The notes below the pieces were generated by a model that did not search any database, was not told the DNA's origin, and saw only the letters and a list, made by a program, of their open reading frames with translations. Positions 1 through 10,563 of a stretch of DNA of 64,000 nt are shown in pieces (position 1 is the first letter of the stretch; the number at the start of each line of letters is the position of its first letter). Source of the DNA: Channa striata (taxonomy: Eukaryota > Chordata > Actinopteri > Anabantiformes > Channidae). The stretch lies in the NCBI GenBank assembly GCA_033026295.1, contig CM065182.1, positions 1,364,001-1,428,000 on the forward strand, read 5' to 3'. The translations under genes and the position numbers were made by a program.

Positions 1-1810
1 GTGGACCGTGAAGCGAAAAGACAAAAGGTGTTTGAAAAAGGACAGAAATGTGCTGAAGAATTCCTGACATGTTTCCTGTAATGAGTCACCGGATACTTTG
101 TCCTGTCCCTAACTCCAAGCAGACACTGTTTTCCATGTCTGCACCAGAGACAATGTGTTGGAAATACAAACCAAAACGCGCAATACAAGTTTGTCCAATA
201 ATTCAAAATACTGGATCATTCAAGTGCATGTTGACAATCGGGACAACTCATGTCTGGGACAATGAAAACATACACAGACACTTCAATCCATAAGAGTCAA
301 AGACAAGTCAAGTCCAGCCTGAAATCTGAGGCGTGGTCTGTCCCAACAACCTGCAGCTGGGACTCATGGAGTCCAATCAGGCTGTGGAGGCAGTAAACGG
401 GTCTTTATGGTGTGAGCTGCTGGCCGGTTCACAGCATCGATGGCTGATCAGCTCACGGAGGCTCGACTTAGACAAACACAGGTTCAGGTAAAAGACGTTC
501 CAGTGGGTGACTCAAAGTGTCCTTGTGTTCACGATGATGTAATGCAGCTCGTCACTGAGGCATTCAGGCTTCTTTGTTGGCTAAACAGGAATTCGGGGTA
601 GGGCAGCTCAGCGCGGCAGGCGATGACTTTCTGTTTATTGTTTGCTTTTTGTATTTCACAATCCTACATATTCACAAGGAAAGAGCAAAGCATTGTCCTG
701 CCAACGTTCACAGTATCTCTGCAGCCTTTACTGTGGTTTGTGGCTTTATTAAAACAAATCAGTTCAAAACAAAAAAGTTTACTGACTACAAGTAAAAGAT
801 GGGAGAGGTCGGTTTATTCATACATGATCTCCACCCAGATATTCTGAAAGAGCACAAACAGGTGACCTTTGGTTGCATTGCCGTCTTTTACGTCACCTCC
901 ATTGGATTGGGATTCCATTAGTGAAGCAGTAATATTTGTTGGTTGCTTGACGTGAGTTTCAGCAGTTTGATCCCTGCCCCAGTATGAAGAAAAGTTTACA
1001 GAGAATTGTTTAAATAAACCTTATGGTTGTGGAAAATTCAGTTTGGAAGTTTTATTTCGTCCAGTCATCTTCAGCATCTCATTTGGTGAACCAGCTCCTT
1101 CTCATTCTGAAGCCGTCAAAAGGTGTCGCTTTGTCTAGTACCTTTAGCGTTACGTGGGCTTTCAGCGTAGAAAAAGTGAAACCCTGATCTGATGAAAGCA
1201 ACAACCTAGTATTAAAAAGTTCCGTAAGGACGGGGACGGTACGACAGGATGTAGTTTTCTCTGACCACAGCATAGTTTTTGTAAACTGTGTGATGTCGTT
1301 CCACTGGTCTCAAATGGCAGCGATCCTGGAGCGTCCTGTACTGATGCCAACGGGAACCTGTAGCATCAGCATTAAAAAAAAAGAGGCGCAATGTGAGGTC
1401 AGAGGTTATGAGGAAACGTTGGGGATCTTCTCTTGTCCAAATGCAGTGATTTATTTCTACATTTGTGGTTCTGTACAATTACAAAAGATCAAACGGCAAG
1501 TTTGTCTTCAGAGAGAAGGGGGTTCATGAGTGAATGCACAACCACGTTTAAATCATGCACATAACTGGACCTTAAAGGTTCATAATCTATTAGTATGACC
1601 AAACCTGTCAAGTCAAAACACTGGTCTCTTGATGAATTCTAAAAGCTTTTAGCAACTGTCTGTCCTTGAATAGGTTCAGTGTTTCCTGTCTTGGTTCAGA
1701 GGCACCGGCGCCATCAACTCAGACGCTGCACAGAAAGACTTTGTTTATGCGTATGCTTGTTTAATAATGCTGCACGTGTGAAATACTTGTCTGAGCTCCT
1801 GGTCCCGCCT
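1..1810. other. Upstream flank of the PLAC8-family cluster
   Basis: No protein-coding exon is recognisable here. The short open frames on both strands show no family motif. The only suggestive element is a possible non-coding first exon of the first PLAC8-like gene ending near 479-488 (separate entry). If that is right, most of 490-1814 is its first intron. Confidence 0.4.
300..488 (+). promoter_or_regulatory. Possible promoter and non-coding exon 1 of PLAC8-like copy 1
   Basis: The stretch at about 470-490 reads as AAACACAG followed by GTTCAG and then GTAAAA. This resembles the AAACACAG|GTAAGA and AAACGCAG|GTGAGA donor ends of the better supported first exons of copies 2 and 3. The upstream sequence is not clearly alignable to those two promoters, so the call rests mainly on the donor context and on analogy with the paralogues. 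Confidence 0.25.
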
Positions 1811-1822
1811 GTAGACGCCACC

Positions 1823-3684
1823 ATGCCTTCCACTGTGATAATCTCACAGCCTCCGCCTGCGATGGAGGCCCAAAACACCCAGGACTGGGCCTCTGGAATA
1901 TGTGACTGCTGGGACGATGTGCCTGAGTGTAAGTGTGTGTGCATTTGTATTAATGCCTTCGCAAGAGTTGCATGATCGTGTGCATTTACACGTCTTCCAG
2001 TAAGTCGGCAGCACATGGGCAGGAAATGTCTCGGAGACAAGGAAGTAGTTTATCCATTGATATTTGTTCCTAATACACTCACACGTGTGATGAAATATTA
2101 AATTCCATCAGCTTGTAACAAACCGTGTCATTGTTGATTTGAACAGGAAAACAAATTCTGACATGACATTAAATGCATTACAAAACTCTAAAACCAACGA
2201 ATGAAAGGTACTTCGTGCTCTTCCTCGTGTCATTCATTGGCATCGTAAAACAACATCCTCGTTTCTTTGCCTCTGTTGCTGGTTCAGGCTGTTTCGCGTT
2301 CTGGTGCTGCCCCTGCTTCGCCTGCAAGACCTCCAAGAAGTACGGGGAGTGTCTCTGTCTCCCCCTCCTGGACTTATTTGGCGGCTGTGTCCCGGCTATC
2401 ACCATGTCCCTGAGGGTGTCAATGCGGCAACGTTATGGCATCAGAGTAAGGACAATTCTGTTGTAGTTGTTGTTGGTTCCCAAAGCTTTGGAGTAGGCAC
2501 AGGGTCAGGCATCGTAAAACATGTCTTCGTCTTTTTCCTCTCATTTTAATCGCTCCCGTCAGACGTTGCTAAAGCCAATAATCCTATTTCATCTCACTCT
2601 GTCCTCTACGTCTTCCTTTGTCACACCAACTCCTCACATGTCCATGAACTTCCTTGTTGGTCTTTCTCTTCTCCTCCTGTCCCACACTTCCACCCTCAAC
2701 GTTGTTTTCTTGACGTACTCTGCGTCCATCCTCTGCACATTCTTTGTCTCAAAGTCGTCCTACTTGTGCTGTCCCTCTAATACACTCATTGAAGAATAAC
2801 CTCCTGTCACACCCTCCTCCATCCATGCCAGCCTGCCTGCAGGCTCAGGGTTAATGAGGCAACTGCACCATTGTTGCCTTGTTGGTTGGAACAGCAACTT
2901 AGTTGCTGCCACTGTGTGGATGATTGTGTGTAAATGAGAAGCGTTTGGTTTAATCTCCAGGAAAGGAGACTTCACTTTCCACAAAACTGACTATCAAGTC
3001 TCAGTATCTACTGTAGCTGTAAGTAGCCAGAACGCTGAATCTCTGGGTTTGGTTTGTTGATTTGTGTGTGTTCTGCACAGATTATTCTGCATGAATCCAG
3101 CTGCTTTTTTTTTGTGGGGGGGGGCATATTTTCACCACAAACACTTGCTGTCTTCAGAAGTGAGAATCCAACGGCTGGAGGTACTGTAGGTCTGTCTGTG
3201 CTTCTTACGATGCCAGATCGACTTTACATCTGCACTTTGGTCTCAGTTCAGCCAGGGGCTCATCATTCAGACCAGCTTAGAAATCTGTGTCCAGCAGGTT
3301 TCAAACCTGCAGGTGCCGTTCAGGCCTCATTACGATGCTGCTGATAAAGGCGACCATCATGATCCTATGTGTGGGACTCATAGACTGCACACTGTCTTGT
3401 TAAACAAAGACATGATGTCCCTCAAACCTAGGAGACAAATACTGCTGCTTGTTTTTCCTTCCTGACTTTTTTCTAACCCAGTTAGGACACTAGATTAATT
3501 TTAAGTGTCGCAACAAAGGCAGGCATCAGATTATTCTAACATCGATGTCTTCTGTCTGCAGGGCTCCATGTGTAACGACTGCTTATGTTCGACCTTCTGC
3601 ACAGGCTGCGTCTGGTGTCAGATGTCTAGAGAAATGAAGAGAAGAAACATCCCAATTGTCCTCATCCGTGCCAGTCAGACGTGA
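1823..3684 (+). CDS. PLAC8/cornifelin-family cysteine-rich protein, copy 1 (3 coding exons)
   Basis: Coding exons are 1823-1928, 2288-2445 and 3562-3684. All introns are GT-AG, with phase 1 then phase 0, giving 128 residues. The ATG sits in a strong context (GCCACCATG). The order is a Gln/Pro-rich N-terminus, then the Cys-rich PLAC8 domain: ICDCWDDVPECCFAFWCCPC, KYGECLCLPLLD, SMRQRYGIR, and MCNDCLCSTFC..CVWCQMSREMKRR at the C-terminus. These are typical of fish cornifelin/ponzr-like proteins of the PLAC8 family. Family members have been linked to epithelial cornified envelopes, metal handling and fish kidney development, but the role of this one is unknown. It differs from its two neighbours in having Trp where they have Cys after CDC, and a distinct tail (PIVLIRASQT). 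Length is normal for the family. Family assignment is firm; the orthologue name is not. Confidence 0.88.
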
Positions 3685-3770
3685 CAATGGAAACAAAAAA
3701 CAAAAATGTCAATCCAGCAGCGATGCAAAAAAATTGTGTGAGGGAAATTGTGTATTTAATAATTCTGGAA

Positions 3771-3776
3771 AATAAA
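3771..3776 (+). terminator. Poly(A) signal AATAAA of PLAC8-like copy 1
   Basis: A canonical AATAAA lies 87 bases after the stop codon of copy 1, giving a short 3' UTR. Confidence 0.6.
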
Positions 3777-4164
3777 GTCCACAGTTTACGATTACCTGAC
3801 ATAACTAGGCCCATAGGTTTTTACATTTTTAAAAAACTATAACTCCAGTAGCTTTTTACAGTTAAATGCCCCTTTTTAAAATTTGGGCCCTCACACCTGA
3901 GATGCTCTCCGCCGGTCACTGACGCAACAAAAATGTCAATTATCACCAGGTGTAAATGGATCAAATGTCTGACCTGAACAATTTACACGTACACGGGAAT
4001 TTCAGATTAGTTGAGCTTACTTGGAAAACGTCTTTAAGTCAGTGCTTCTCAGTTATTTTCTGTGACGCCCCTCCTAGCAAAAAGAAAATCAATTCGTCCC
4101 ACCATTTTACGACACAAACAGGAAATACATTGTACTTGCATCCTCGACAACCTTTTATTCGTCA

Positions 4165-4395
4165 CTGAGCACAAACACGTCACAGTGAAATTTGACTTCT
4201 GCATTGAACCCATCCCTGTGGGGGGGGCAGTGAGCTGCTATAGCTGGCGCCCGGGGAGCCAGCACTGGGTGTCTTGCTCAGCTGGAGGGTAGGCTGGGGA
4301 TTGCAGGAAAGCTGGGATCCCACACCCAGCATCCGGCATCATCCCTTCTGCCCTCCAGCGTCTCTACCCGTTGAGGTACCAGGCCAATCCTCCCT
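4165..4395. repeat. Degenerate dispersed teleost repeat between copies 1 and 2
   Basis: The segment runs from a 'gcattgaacccatcc' block through 'gcgcccggggagc' and 'cttgctcagc' to a 'ctacccgttgag' tail. I recognise this order from a very common interspersed repeat of fish genomes. It is diverged and has no coding capacity. Confidence 0.5.
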
Positions 4396-4674
4396 TCGTC
4401 CTTAGCTAATATATCAGCAGAGGATTTTCCAAGAATAATACTTTAAACAAGTAATTAATACTTGCCTAAAATCCTTCCCAGCAGACTAAGCACCTTTTGT
4501 GGACTACTGCCTCATTTGATGTTACTGTATGTGATTCATTTGAGTTGGCGTCAGTCAAAAACAATGAGTAAACGGGTGATTTTCTCATTCCGGAATTACC
4601 TTAGATTAAAAACTATTAAGAAGTGCATTTGTTGATAACGGAGTCAAGCGAATATTAAATATCTAAGGATTATG

Positions 4675-4986
4675 TTTCAGGAAACTCTGCCTGAAGCAGA
4701 GTTTTCCAGTGGTTGAGTAAAACATGACGTCGTCTTCGCTGTCTTTCACTAAGACGTGGGTTTGGCAGCGCTCGTGTCATGGCCCCACCTTTTTGACGCT
4801 CTGCTATTTTCAAAAAGTAATTGTCGGGTGAAGTTCAAGGAGGACGGGATAGACTTGTCCGTCCACTTCGGTTCTGATAAGTGTAGTGTTTTCTGCACGT
4901 ATTTGGGAAGTGACCGACCAAAGCTCCTTGGTGTAGCTGAGCTGGGATCGGATGATTGACTCCGTTCCTTCATCACTCAAACACAG
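4675..4986 (+). promoter_or_regulatory. Promoter and non-coding exon 1 of PLAC8-like copy 2
   Basis: This block shares collinear motifs with 7488-7745, upstream of copy 3. They are TTTCAGGAAA, then ACGTGGGTTTGGCAG, GTGTCATGGCCCC (matching TATGTCACGGCCCA), GCTCTGCT, TATTTGGGAAGTGAC (matching TATTTGTGAAGTGAC) and CATCACTCAAACACAG|GTAAGA. The last is a good splice donor, so the exon should end at 4986. A 9-bp-arm inverted repeat (AAACTCTGC/GCAGAGTTT) sits at 4682-4704. No TATA box is evident. The exon would be spliced to the ATG exon near 5837, although that acceptor has a weak pyrimidine tract. Confidence 0.6.
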
Positions 4987-5856
4987 GTAAGACATCAGTT
5001 TGGCTTAGGATCAACATTCACTCAAAATACTTGTGTAATAAGCTACATACATACATACAATATATATTTACCATTATGTTTTCTTAGCAAAACATTGAAA
5101 AACAGTATACAGTAATTAAACTGTCTAAGGGGGAACATAGAAGGACAAATTTTTTTGAGTCAAATGTTTAATAAAATAGTAATATATTGCAGTGAATCCA
5201 AATTGACTCAACTGATTTTCAGGATCTAAAATTAGAGCAAACCCAAATCCACGTTGTTATGCAAGGCGATGTCTGTGCTGCGCTTGCACCAAATGCACAA
5301 TAAATGCGATTTTCATGCATCAAAGGTTTGTTCTGTTGACTTCAGCATGCTTGAAATTGTTCTAGTTCAATGCTGTTTTTGCTGACCAGGGTCCAGATTT
5401 GCCTTTAGAGGGTGTGAGCCGTCAGAAAGCCATCGAACGCCTGGCGATCAGGACGCCAAGAATTTACAAGGGCAGGTTTTGAAAGTGAACGAGGATTGAG
5501 TTTGTCGTCTTGGGATGTGGCCTGTAGCCACAACCAGCCTGAAACAATTGAAGGGTTGTGTCAACGTGCATGTTTGGTGCCCAACAAATATATATTTTAA
5601 AATTCGGGGAAAGAACGTGTGTGTGTTTTTAATATTGAAACTTTGCATTGTAACGGATTCTGTTAAATTATTTCTGCCATTATGTTCTTAGTAGGACTGC
5701 TAATAATACAGGAAACGTACTCTTCGTGAAAATGGGGGTTTCATGAAACTGACAACTCATTTGCACGTCATCTCTCAAAAACAATTTTACAATATGTGCT
5801 CAGGTTACCTTTTGTAACATTTCACAAATCATCTAGTTCCGTCTTTGGATGCCATC

Positions 5857-6855
5857 ATGTCTTCCACGATGGTCGTCAGGCAGCCTCAGCCCGTAATGGT
5901 GGCCCAGAGCTCGCAGGAGTGGGGATCTGGCATATGTGACTGCTGCGACGACGTGCCCGAGTGTAAGTGTCTGTCAAATCGCACCATACCTCAGAGGAAA
6001 TGCAAATTTGAGAGATGAGGCCTGGAAACGAGCGGTCTCTCACGCGTTGCCTTACAGCCACATCACTGTGTGAATTGCTTCAGCTTTTGTGTCTTTGTGC
6101 TAATGCTGTCACTTGCCTCTGGGCTTTTAGGCTGTTTTGCTTTCTGGTGCTTACCCTGCTTCACCTGTGTCACCGCCAAGAAATATGGGGAGTGTCTCTG
6201 TCTCCCGCTGTTGGACTACCTCTTAGTTGGCGGCTGCATCCCGGCCATCACCATGTCCATGAGGGTGTCCATGCGTCAGCGTTACGGCATCAGAGTGAGG
6301 ACACACTTTTGTAGCTTGTTTTTCAATGTTAGTTTCCAAGATTTGGGAGCAGGTATAGTTAACTGCTCAGAGAAGGAGCTAAAGGTCAAGTTGAGGTCAC
6401 GCCAGTGAGGAAAAAAGACTTGAGTTCCCCTATTTTATTATTATTATTATTATTATTATTTTTTTGGAAGAATAGTTTGGAATCGGGCGAGTGGAGATCA
6501 GTCATTTATTTAAAGCCCTTTTATCCAAAGCACTTTATCATGTGGCTTGTCATTCACCCACTCACACACCAGTGATGGCAGTTGCAATGCAAGGTGGTCA
6601 CCTAAGCCACAGTCCTGCCCCAGGACACTTTGGCATGTAGCCTGGAGTCAAACTCCCAGTCTGTCCAACATCCCACCAAAAAGGGCTTGAATTGTAATTT
6701 GGAAAAGGCAAAACACGGTCTTCTCTCTGCAGGGCTCCATGTGCAACGACTGCGTCCATTCGACCTTCTGTGGAGCCTGTGTGTGGTGTCAAATGTCCCG
6801 AGAGATGAAGAAAAGAAACATCCAGATCGTCATGGTCGGGGCCAAACACAGATGA
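5857..6855 (+). CDS. PLAC8/cornifelin-family cysteine-rich protein, copy 2 (3 coding exons)
   Basis: Coding exons are 5857-5962, 6131-6294 and 6733-6855, with GT-AG introns in phases 1 and 0, giving 130 residues. The protein starts MSSTMVVRQPQPVMVAQ and carries the PLAC8 Cys-rich core: ICDCCDDVPECCFAFWCLPC, KKYGECLCLPLLD, SMRQRYGIR, MCNDCVHSTFCGACVWCQMSREMKKR. It ends VMVGAKHR. The middle exon is six bases longer than in copies 1 and 3, adding two residues (DYLLVGG against DLFGG). It lies about 2.2 kb downstream of copy 1 in the same orientation and uses its own promoter. Intron 2 carries a dispersed repeat that the paralogues lack. Family assignment is firm; a precise function cannot be stated. 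Confidence 0.88.
6435..6460. repeat. (TTA)n microsatellite in intron 2 of copy 2
   Basis: About eight uninterrupted TTA units followed by a T run. Confidence 0.8.
6485..6680. repeat. Dispersed teleost repeat inside intron 2 of PLAC8-like copy 2
   Basis: The block contains 'cattcacccactcacacacc', 'gatggcagttgcaatgcaag', 'aggacactttggcatgtagc' and 'gagtcaaactcccag'. This order matches a widespread fish interspersed repeat. It is absent from the matching introns of copies 1 and 3, so it inserted after the duplication or was lost from the other copies. Confidence 0.55.
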
Positions 6856-7248
6856 TTTGTTACTGGCATCATCACCGAAGCTCTTTGGAAAAGATGGACG
6901 AATGTGACATGATAACGCATCAGTTTAGCCCAGAAGGTGGATCTCGTTAACCTCAGTCATTAGAAAAGCTCATAATGTCCTTTTTTATTTGTTTTTGGTG
7001 TCGTTTTCTGTTGTATTAAAGGCGTTAGTTCTTATTTTATGGATTTCTTAATTATTAGTAAACGTAGAGTAGCTTCGGCTTTTCCTAATATGCACAGCAG
7101 CGTCTGAAACTGGTGTGATAGATGTGTGAGCGCAGTCAGTTACGAACAACACGTGAGACGCGCTTCTGTGAGGATCTTACAGTTGGACTCACACTGTCTC
7201 TGAGAATATTTCTATTGTTGAATCTCAGTTTTAACTGTAATACAATTC

Positions 7249-7254
7249 AATAAA
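7249..7254 (+). terminator. Poly(A) signal AATAAA of PLAC8-like copy 2
   Basis: A canonical AATAAA lies about 390 bases after the copy 2 stop codon. It is only about 240 bases before the shared promoter motif of copy 3, so the two transcription units are tightly packed. Confidence 0.6.
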
Positions 7255-7487
7255 GTTTTATGAATTTAAGGTTTCGTGTCACCTCTGCTGTATGACATCT
7301 CTTGGCAAGGTCTTCAACAACCCACTGATTTGAAGTCAGACACAGAAGACTGACTTCTGAATAGCAGAAGTTTGTAATTCTAGCAGACACCAGCCTGGGA
7401 GCTCAGGGTCTTGCCCAGAGACACTTTGGACTGGGGCTGCGTCACCACGTGAGCTACAGCCAACAGTGGGTGTGCTGAACTCTGACT

Positions 7488-7745
7488 TTCAGGAAAGCTG
7501 GAAAATGTCGCGTACGTCACGGCGTCACGTGGGTTTGGCAGTGATTATGTCACGGCCCAGCCTTCGTTTGGATGCTCTGCTCGATGATGGCAAAGGAGCA
7601 CGGGAAGAACCGGTCTGTCCGGTTGCTCCCACGGGTGTGTTGACTGCAGGTATTTGTGAAGTGACTGAGATATGAAACCAGCTCAGAGCAGAAGTCAGCT
7701 GGGGCAGATTGACGGACACTGAGCTCGCTCATCACTCAAACGCAG
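7488..7745 (+). promoter_or_regulatory. Promoter and non-coding exon 1 of PLAC8-like copy 3
   Basis: This is collinear with the copy 2 promoter. It carries TTTCAGGAAA, CACGTGGGTTTGGCAG (here with a perfect E-box CACGTG at 7526-7531), TATGTCACGGCCCA, GCTCTGCT, TATTTGTGAAGTGAC and finally CATCACTCAAACGCAG|GTGAGA. The donor places the exon end at 7745. The first intron then runs to the acceptor at 9681-9682 (tttgtccttcag), just before the ATG exon. The exon has no long open frame, consistent with 5' UTR. Confidence 0.6.
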
Positions 7746-9682
7746 GTGAGACGACTGTTTTCTTTAGATTCAGAACTCAAAACATCTACAACAGACAATT
7801 TACATCTTCATCCCACCTACTGATTTGATGCTTTTTCTACAAGACACTTTGCTTCAACGCAAAGCAACTTACCAGAGTTTTTACTTTGATTTGGACTTTA
7901 ACACTATTTTGCACAGAGCGTCTCGTGTATTTCTACCAGATATTTGATGTGTATTGTACCATATAGAATTGCTTACTTTTCATAAAAGTTACAATTTAAT
8001 ATAATAGTTGTTTACATATAACATGGGGTTGTATATTTTGTTATTCAAAGCAACTTGATGAATCAAGTGATTTAAGATTTTGAGTAACATTTTTACTTCT
8101 CTGATGGGAGTGTGAGCACAAAGGTTCTCAAATAGTTTCTCCTGTTTATCAGTTTACTTTCAATTCCTGAAGGCAGATACTGAAACGGAGCCAACTCCTG
8201 CGTATCTGTACAAATAATCTTTGACTTTTTTGTCAAAGCCTCTGGTTTTCTCTGCCAAACTTCAAAAAAATATTCTCTGAATCAAATTTGGCTAAAGCAT
8301 GTTTGGCCTGCTCACACTTAAAATAATTAATTCATATTTGTAAGCCCACTCATGAAACAGCTGTTTTCCGATCAGTGGTGTTAAACTTTGGTTCAGTTCA
8401 GGCACAAAATGACTGAAGTATTGGATCAAAAAGTTCTACCTGATCATCATTGTGAGACCGTCCTTCATCACGCTCACAGTCCTAACAAGTACTGGGGTTA
8501 TGAAGGGATTTGATTATTAATTTTAAAAAGCGAACAGCACATTAATGGATCAAAGTCTGCGGTTTTGTTGACTTCGCCATTATGACGAATTCTCGGACAA
8601 CATGACAGCGCAGTGCAGATTTCTATTCTTTAGAATGGGGGGGGGCAACCGATGCTCCTCAAAGGCCACAGCCCAGTTTCTTTTCCAAATATCCCTGATC
8701 TAAGCCCAGCTCATAATCTGCATCAGGTGTGTTCAGTCAATCAAAAACCGACTCTTTATGTCGTTAAAGCTGAAATAACTTATGTTGTCATTTTTCTTGA
8801 CGCTTGCCAAAGGCACCAACACATTTGCTTGACCAAATATGAAAGGGTTCACTTATTATTGGTCATGTGGGTGCTCATATGTACTCATTTAATATTTTCT
8901 GCATTTTCATCACATGAATGAAGAAACGACCATATCCCCTTATGATCCCCTTTAAATCCACACTGCGATGAAACATGCAACCTGCAGGTCCTTTCAAAAA
9001 CATCCACCCGCTACTATTAGAGCTCTTGTTTGTTGTGGAAATAAAAAGAATTCAGCAAGATGAATATTTATCACAGCACAAAGACAAAAAGTGCAACTGA
9101 GTGCGACACATTATGCACGAGAAAAACTACAGTATTAAGTGACATTTGAAATCAATATTTTGAACTGACGAAACTCAGTTTTCCACATCGTCATTAATTC
9201 ATACAAAGAACAACCTGTTTTTTTTCGATTCAACTATTTAGTTTTGCCTACAACTGAAAGCAGCATTAGCAACATGCTAACTCTGTTCAAAATACATAGT
9301 ACATGTCCAAATTCTTCTCGTCTCGACTTTCAACGTCACCTTCAACGTGTTTGCGTGTGGCTTTATCCTGGCAAGTCGACTATAACAGCTGTATCGTTTC
9401 ATACGTTTACAACGTTCACCTGATCGAATGTCGGACATTTTCTTTTGTCATCGTGGGGAAATTGGTAAAAACACAATTTTAGGCAGAAAAAAACTACAGC
9501 TGTGGCTGATTGAACTGAGAACGAAGCCAAAGTGAAACCCAGTGTCCAAGTGTTTTATTCCGGAGGTGAGATGTCGCCACTTCACAGACACATGACTCTG
9601 AGGTTTACTTTTGGTTTTTGTCCTACTGTTGTGGCTCCAAACTTTTACTTCTAAGCTTTTTGTGACACACTTTGTCCTTCAG
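7746..9682 (+). other. Probable first intron of PLAC8-like copy 3
   Basis: This AT-rich interval of about 1.9 kb lies between the predicted donor at 7746 and the acceptor at 9682. It has no coding signal. A dispersed repeat lies at 8636-8760. Confidence 0.5.
8636..8760. repeat. Dispersed repeat, related to the one at 23.88-24.0 kb
   Basis: The stretch contains 'ggccacagcccag' and 'atcaggtgtgttcagtcaatc'. The reverse complement of 23885-24000 carries the same order (gagcccagctg ... atcaggtgtgttcactcaatc). The two look like opposite-strand copies of one interspersed family common in fish. Confidence 0.5.
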
Positions 9683-9690
9683 GCGCCATC

Positions 9691-10563
9691 ATGACTTCCT
9701 CCACAATGATCGTGACGCAGCCTCAGCCAGTGATGGTGGCCCAGGACTCTGAAGAGTGGGGCTCTAAAATCTGTGACTGCTGTCAAGATGTGCCCGAGTG
9801 TAAGTGTCTGAGACATTTACATATTAATTTGTTCATATTAAGGTTTTTATTTGTGCTTGAAATGCACATCCATAAACAAAGATCAAGATCAAATGTAGTT
9901 TCTGTTTTGCTCTAAAATGCACCAAATGAACAGAAAAGCCATAAAACCAGCTACATCTAAGGACGGGTTTAGGGTTCAGACGTACTGAAGAAGGTTGGGA
10001 TGGGAACATATTTGTGTGGGTGAAACCACAGTGTGTGTCTTTGTCTCTGGGCGTCTGAAGGCGTGTCCTTCTCAGTAACACTCTTTATTTTGCCCCTCGC
10101 TGGTTCAGGCTGTTTTGCCTTCTGGTGCTTTCCCTGCTTCACCTGCATGGTCTCCAAGAAATATGGGGAGTGTCTCTGTCTCCCTCTGCTGGAAATGTTT
10201 GGTGGCATCATCCGACCCATCACCATGTCCACCAGAGTCTCCATGCGCCAGCGTTACAACATCAAAGTAAGGAAAGATTAGTTAGTTTGCGGAGCAGGTA
10301 GAAGACTTTGACCTTTGGTTGCTGTTGGACCAAAACTGTCTTTTTGTTCAGTCACATTATCGAAATCAGTTGCTTTCTTTTGTGGGTTTTCCTGGTGGTT
10401 TTCTGTGGTTGGACCTAACACGGTTGGTCTGTCTCTGCAGGGCACCATGTGCAATGACTGCGTGTGCTCGACCTTCTGCACGTCCTGCGTCTGGTGTCAG
10501 ATGTCCAGGGAGATGAAGAGAAGAAACATCCAGATCGTTCTGGTCGGAGCCAAGTACAGATGA
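9691..10563 (+). CDS. PLAC8/cornifelin-family cysteine-rich protein, copy 3 (3 coding exons)
   Basis: Coding exons are 9691-9799, 10109-10266 and 10441-10563, with GT-AG introns in phases 1 and 0, giving 129 residues. The N-terminus is MTSSTMIVTQPQPVMVAQ. The PLAC8 core follows: ICDCCQDVPECCFAFWCFPC, KKYGECLCLPLLE, SMRQRYNIK, MCNDCVCSTFCTSCVWCQMSREMKRR. The end, QIVLVGAKYR, is very close to that of copy 2. Copies 2 and 3 share their N-terminal and C-terminal wording more with each other than with copy 1, so they are probably the younger pair. The central loop differs (EMFGGIIRPITMST), and the usual Asp after PLL is Glu. Introns are the shortest of the three genes. Function beyond family membership is unknown. 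Confidence 0.88.
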
